Origin: Baffinella frigidus
Taxonomy: Eukaryota; Cryptophyceae; Cryptomonadales; Baffinellaceae
DNA: 17,060 nucleotides
NCBI GenBank assembly: GCA_026770585.1
Contig: MU647303.1
Span: 66,486 to 83,545, forward strand
Reading direction: 5' to 3'
Shown here: in pieces, positions 14,700 to 17,060 of the stretch
Position numbering within the stretch: the stretch's first letter is position 1
How the letters are laid out: each line of letters begins with the position of its first letter
Made by a program: the position numbers and the translations under genes
The notes under the pieces: generated by a model
What the model was told of the DNA's origin: nothing
Database searches by the model: none
What the model saw: only the letters and a program-made list of their open reading frames with translations

Positions 14700-14938
14700 G
14701 GGTTTGGGGGTTTAGGTTTGGGGTGTGGGGTGTGGGGTTTAGGGTTGGGGTGTGGGGTGTGGGGTGTGGGGTGTGGGGTGTGGGGTGTGGGGTGTGGGGT
14801 GTGGGGTGTGGGGTGTGGGGTGTGGGGTGTGGGGTGTGGGGTGTGGGGTGTGGGGTCTTGGGTTGGGGGTTTGGGGTGTGTGGTCTGGGGTTTGGGGTCA
14901 GGGTCTAGGGTTGAGGGTTTGGGGTTCAGGGTTTAGGG
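14700..14938. repeat. GGGGTGT satellite
   Basis: About 18 nearly exact GGGGTGT units (14745-14855), flanked by TTTGGGG and TTTAGGG variants. This is the most homogeneous heptamer array in the window. The long Gly/Val/Trp frames across it are artefacts. Confidence 0.95.
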
Positions 14939-15100
14939 GTGAGGGAGCTTCACGCGTGCGCCGTCGGTCTGTCAACTTCAACTGTCAGGGTGCGCAACAT
15001 TTCACGTTGCGTTCTCTCAAGATGTCGCTTTAAAAAATGGTTCGTGGCTGGGGCCACGGCTGGAGGGAGAGGTCCGGGGCTGTCTAGCAAGTTAATAGGG

Positions 15101-15250
15101 TAACGGCCTGAAAATGGGGTAGTTAGGCCTACGGTATTGCCTAGGGCCTCCGACCGTAGGCCGAGACTGTTTGGTCCTAGGATCCCTCGGCCTACGGTAG
15201 GAGGTCCTAGGCAATACCGTAGGCCTAACTACCCCATTTTCAGGACATTA
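15101..15250. mobile_element. Palindromic element, family C
   Basis: A 150-bp palindrome from TAACGGCCTGAAAATGGGG to CCCCATTTTCAGGACATTA, the same length as the copy at 10641-10790 and close to it in sequence. It ends in TAA and TTA. Confidence 0.85.
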
Positions 15251-15275
15251 GCCTAGGAAAGTTGCGCGGGCAGAC

Positions 15276-15405
15276 TAGCTAGTTCTGCTTGAGTTGTATT
15301 CTGGCTCGTCCCAAGAGCTTTCTATTCGCCCTTTCGTACTGGATTTATGTTTTGAAATACGGTTCAGGACGAGCCAGAATAAAACTCAGGCATAACTAGT
15401 CTACG
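15276..15405. repeat. Inverted pair of the family C flanking module
   Basis: GACTAGCTAGTTCTGCTTGA with ATTCTGGCTCGTCC on the left is inverted as GGACGAGCCAGAATAAAACT and AACTAGTC on the right. The left member continues as GCTTTCTATTCGCCCTT, the complement of the start of the module at 10583. Confidence 0.75.
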
Positions 15406-15462
15406 GGAGGTTCAGAGAGCGACCTCACGTTCTGCAGGCTGCGTGGAAAAAGGTCGGCTTGG

Positions 15463-15613
15463 ATTTCATCTCGAAAGATAACGGAACCAGTTCCCAAATT
15501 ACAGTTTTCATTTACTTAGGAGTCCGTATTGAATTTAATATGCCCTAACTCATTCCTCCTATTCAACATCTTTTTGAAAAGGAACTGATTCAGTTATCTT
15601 CCGAGATGAGATT
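15463..15613. mobile_element. Foldback element with ~37-bp diverged arms
   Basis: GATTTCATCTCGAAAGATAA and GGAACCAGTTCC on the left pair with GGAACTGATTCAGTTATC and TTCCGAGATGAGAT on the right, with about one mismatch in five. The core is AT-rich and non-coding. No target duplication is clear. Confidence 0.6.
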
Positions 15614-15682
15614 GAGGCGTGAGCATAGGTGACTGTTTGATAGGAGGTTTATCGACCGCTCTCGAGCGGGTGCGGAACATGA

Positions 15683-15998
15683 TCAACGCCCGAGGCCATA
15701 ACCTGGCCTCGGATTCAGGTACACATCTTTTAAACCCTTCAAGGTGAAAGTGGAGGCACGCCGTCGTAAGGGCCTTTCAAGGCGAGGCAAGCCACTGGAG
15801 GAGGACCTAACAAGCCTCCGGCGGCCCCTGCGGGGGGCTTGCTGCGCGACCCGAATCCCGGTCGACCCTGTGGAGGGCTTCCCGGGCGTCTGGTCCCTCC
15901 CCGATGCGTGAAACGAATTCACATCGGAGGGGGGTCAACGCCCGAGGCCATAACCTGGCCTCGGATTCAGGTACACATCTTTTAAACCCTTCAAGGTG
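15683..15998. repeat. Exact 64-bp direct repeat flanking a 188-bp core
   Basis: TCAACGCCCGAGGCCATAAC to TTTAAACCCTTCAAGGTG is identical at 15683-15746 and 15935-15998. Just outside lie CCGCTCTCGAGCGGG (about 15657) and CCCGCTCGAGAGCGG (about 16009), which are inverted relative to each other. The core has a short open frame (VKVEARRRKGLSRRGK...) that I do not recognise. It could be a tiny LTR-like pair, but the repeat does not begin TG or end CA, so I call it a direct repeat only. Confidence 0.7.
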
Positions 15999-16036
15999 TT
16001 CCCGTCCCGCTCGAGAGCGGTGTCAAAGTGTCACCT

Positions 16037-16080
16037 ATGTATATATATACATACCATATACATACCATATACATACATAC

Positions 16081-16164
<84 letters not shown>

Positions 16165-16165
16165 C
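16037..16165. repeat. (TA)n microsatellite
   Basis: TATACATACCATATACATAC interruptions precede about 75 bp of uninterrupted AT. It can form cruciforms and is a likely site of length error in assembly. Confidence 0.97.
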
Positions 16166-16311
16166 CTTGCGCACTACTCCTGGCGACTGCGCAAAGTTGA
16201 CAAGATAGCACAAGTTGACGGTTGACTAATACGCACCTGGCAATAGACAGGTCGTTGAAGAAGTCCGTGCCCGGAGTCACGACCTGCCGCGAACAAGGGT
16301 CACGCTCCACT

Positions 16312-16432
16312 TTTGACGCCCACGCGCCACATTTGACAATCACCCACCACATTTGACGCTCACGCACCACATTTGACGCCCACCCAATACATTTGACGCC
16401 CACCCACCACATTTGACGCGTCACCCACCAAT
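16312..16432. repeat. ~20-bp minisatellite (CCACATTTGACGCCCACSCA)
   Basis: Six units of (C/T)ACATTTGACGC(C/T)CACCCA with point changes and one or two length variants. Confidence 0.9.
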
Positions 16433-16487
16433 CGTCGCCACCCCACCCCTGCACCACTCCAGCCCGACAGCGGCTCCATGTATCGTG

Positions 16488-16655
16488 CTCCAATACCTCC
16501 AATAGCTCCAATATCCATTAGCTCCAATAGCTCCAATATTTATTGGATCTATTGGAGCTATTGGAGCTATCAGAGCTATCAGAGATATCAGAGCTATTGG
16601 AGGTATTAGAGGTATTGGAGGTATTGGAGGTATTGGAGGTATTGGAGGTATTGGA
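16488..16655. repeat. 9-bp minisatellite in inverted arrangement
   Basis: TCCAATAGC units up to about 16536 switch at ATATTTATTGGAT to GCTATTGGA and then GGTATTGGA units, making a large hairpin-capable array. TCCAATGGC units reappear at 16768-16890 in the first orientation. Confidence 0.9.
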
Positions 16656-16670
16656 CTCCCTGCGGGCCGC

Positions 16671-17010
16671 TTGCCCATCCTGAAACCGGAGAGGCGGATG
16701 GGAGGAGCGGGGAAACTCCGAACCCCGAAACCCTACACGCTACACCCTAGTCGCACCCACAGGTTCCAATGGCTCCAATCGCGCCAACGCCTCCAACAGC
16801 TCCAATGGCTCCAATGGCTCGAACAGGAGGGGGGCAGGATGGGAGGGGCGGGGAAACCTCTAACCCCTCCAATGGCTCCAATGGTTCCAATAGGAGGGGG
16901 ACAGTTAGAGGTACATCCTGAAACCGGAGAGGCGGATGGGAGGAGCGGGGGGAAACCCGTACCCCTTACCCCTAGACCCTAGACCCTAGACCCTGGACCC
17001 TAGACCCTAG
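16671..17010. repeat. Direct repeats with CCCTAGA satellite
   Basis: CATCCTGAAACCGGAGAGGC followed by GGATGGGAGGAGCGGG occurs at about 16676-16711 and 16915-16950, with a partial copy near 16834. CCCTAGACCCTAGACCC units run at about 16970-17010, and TCCAATGGC units sit between the repeats. No gene is seen to the window end. Confidence 0.85.
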
Positions 17011-17060
17011 CTACGCCTTCAGGTTATGAGGAGGGGGGTAGGAACCGTGTTGTAGTAGCG

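Noticed and set aside
14718-14936. Gly/Val/Trp-rich frames
   Set aside because: Pure translation of the GGGGTGT satellite.
15683-15998. Second LTR element
   Set aside because: The 64-bp repeats lack TG..CA ends, and I find no target duplication.
16028-16225. Tyr/Ile repeat frames
   Set aside because: Artefacts of the (TA)n microsatellite.
16312-16432. Possible CRISPR-like array
   Set aside because: Units are contiguous with no unique spacers, so it is an ordinary minisatellite.

Overview
This window looks like repeat-rich nuclear DNA of a single-celled eukaryotic alga. Evidence seen in the sequence: a gene split by two GT..AG introns, long degenerate arrays of telomere-like heptamers (CCCTAAA/CCCTGAA/CCCTCAA and their complements), many foldback (MITE-like) elements, a short LTR retroelement, and almost no long open frames. 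The foldback families and heptamer arrays remind me of cryptophyte or other secondary-plastid algal genomes. That placement rests on memory and is weak. Nothing suggests bacterial DNA: there are no operons, no Shine-Dalgarno sites and no dense coding. Layout: 1-412 has an open frame at the left edge that I cannot identify. 413-1130 is an element with long terminal inverted repeats. 1573-1795 is a dispersed repeat, and 1880-2520 is a C-rich heptamer array. 2999-4583 is the one gene I can reconstruct with confidence: a three-exon class I SAM-dependent methyltransferase of the leucine carboxyl methyltransferase-like family, whose introns are made of the same heptamer satellite. 4599-5640 holds foldback elements and long hairpins. 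5697-6835 is a complete 1.14 kb LTR element (131-bp LTRs, TG..CA ends, 5-bp target duplication) with a 148-residue internal frame carrying a Copia-type RNase H scrap. 7140-8413 is packed with two TA-flanked MITE families, including one element nested inside another. 8700-10300 mixes G-rich heptamer arrays and CT/GT microsatellites with several copies of a minus-strand coding shard that resembles a C2H2 zinc finger. 10583-10790, 12797-12920 and 15101-15405 are related palindromic elements. 10970-11700 has poly-C-rich direct repeats. 12385-13160 and 14582-14935 hold minus-strand exon-like pieces set in satellite DNA. 13750-14345 has short tandem repeats. 15463-16025 has a foldback and an exact 64-bp direct repeat. 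16037-17010 is a run of micro- and minisatellites. The theme of the window is that satellite arrays and exons are interleaved. In the methyltransferase both introns are heptamer satellite, share one conserved intronic block, and end in a satellite-plus-GCAG acceptor. The same kind of junction (satellite, then AG, then coding-like sequence) recurs on the minus strand at several shards. This suggests satellite tracts serve as introns here, and that exons have been copied together with their satellite flanks. No transcript data were available, so all splice sites are predictions from sequence.
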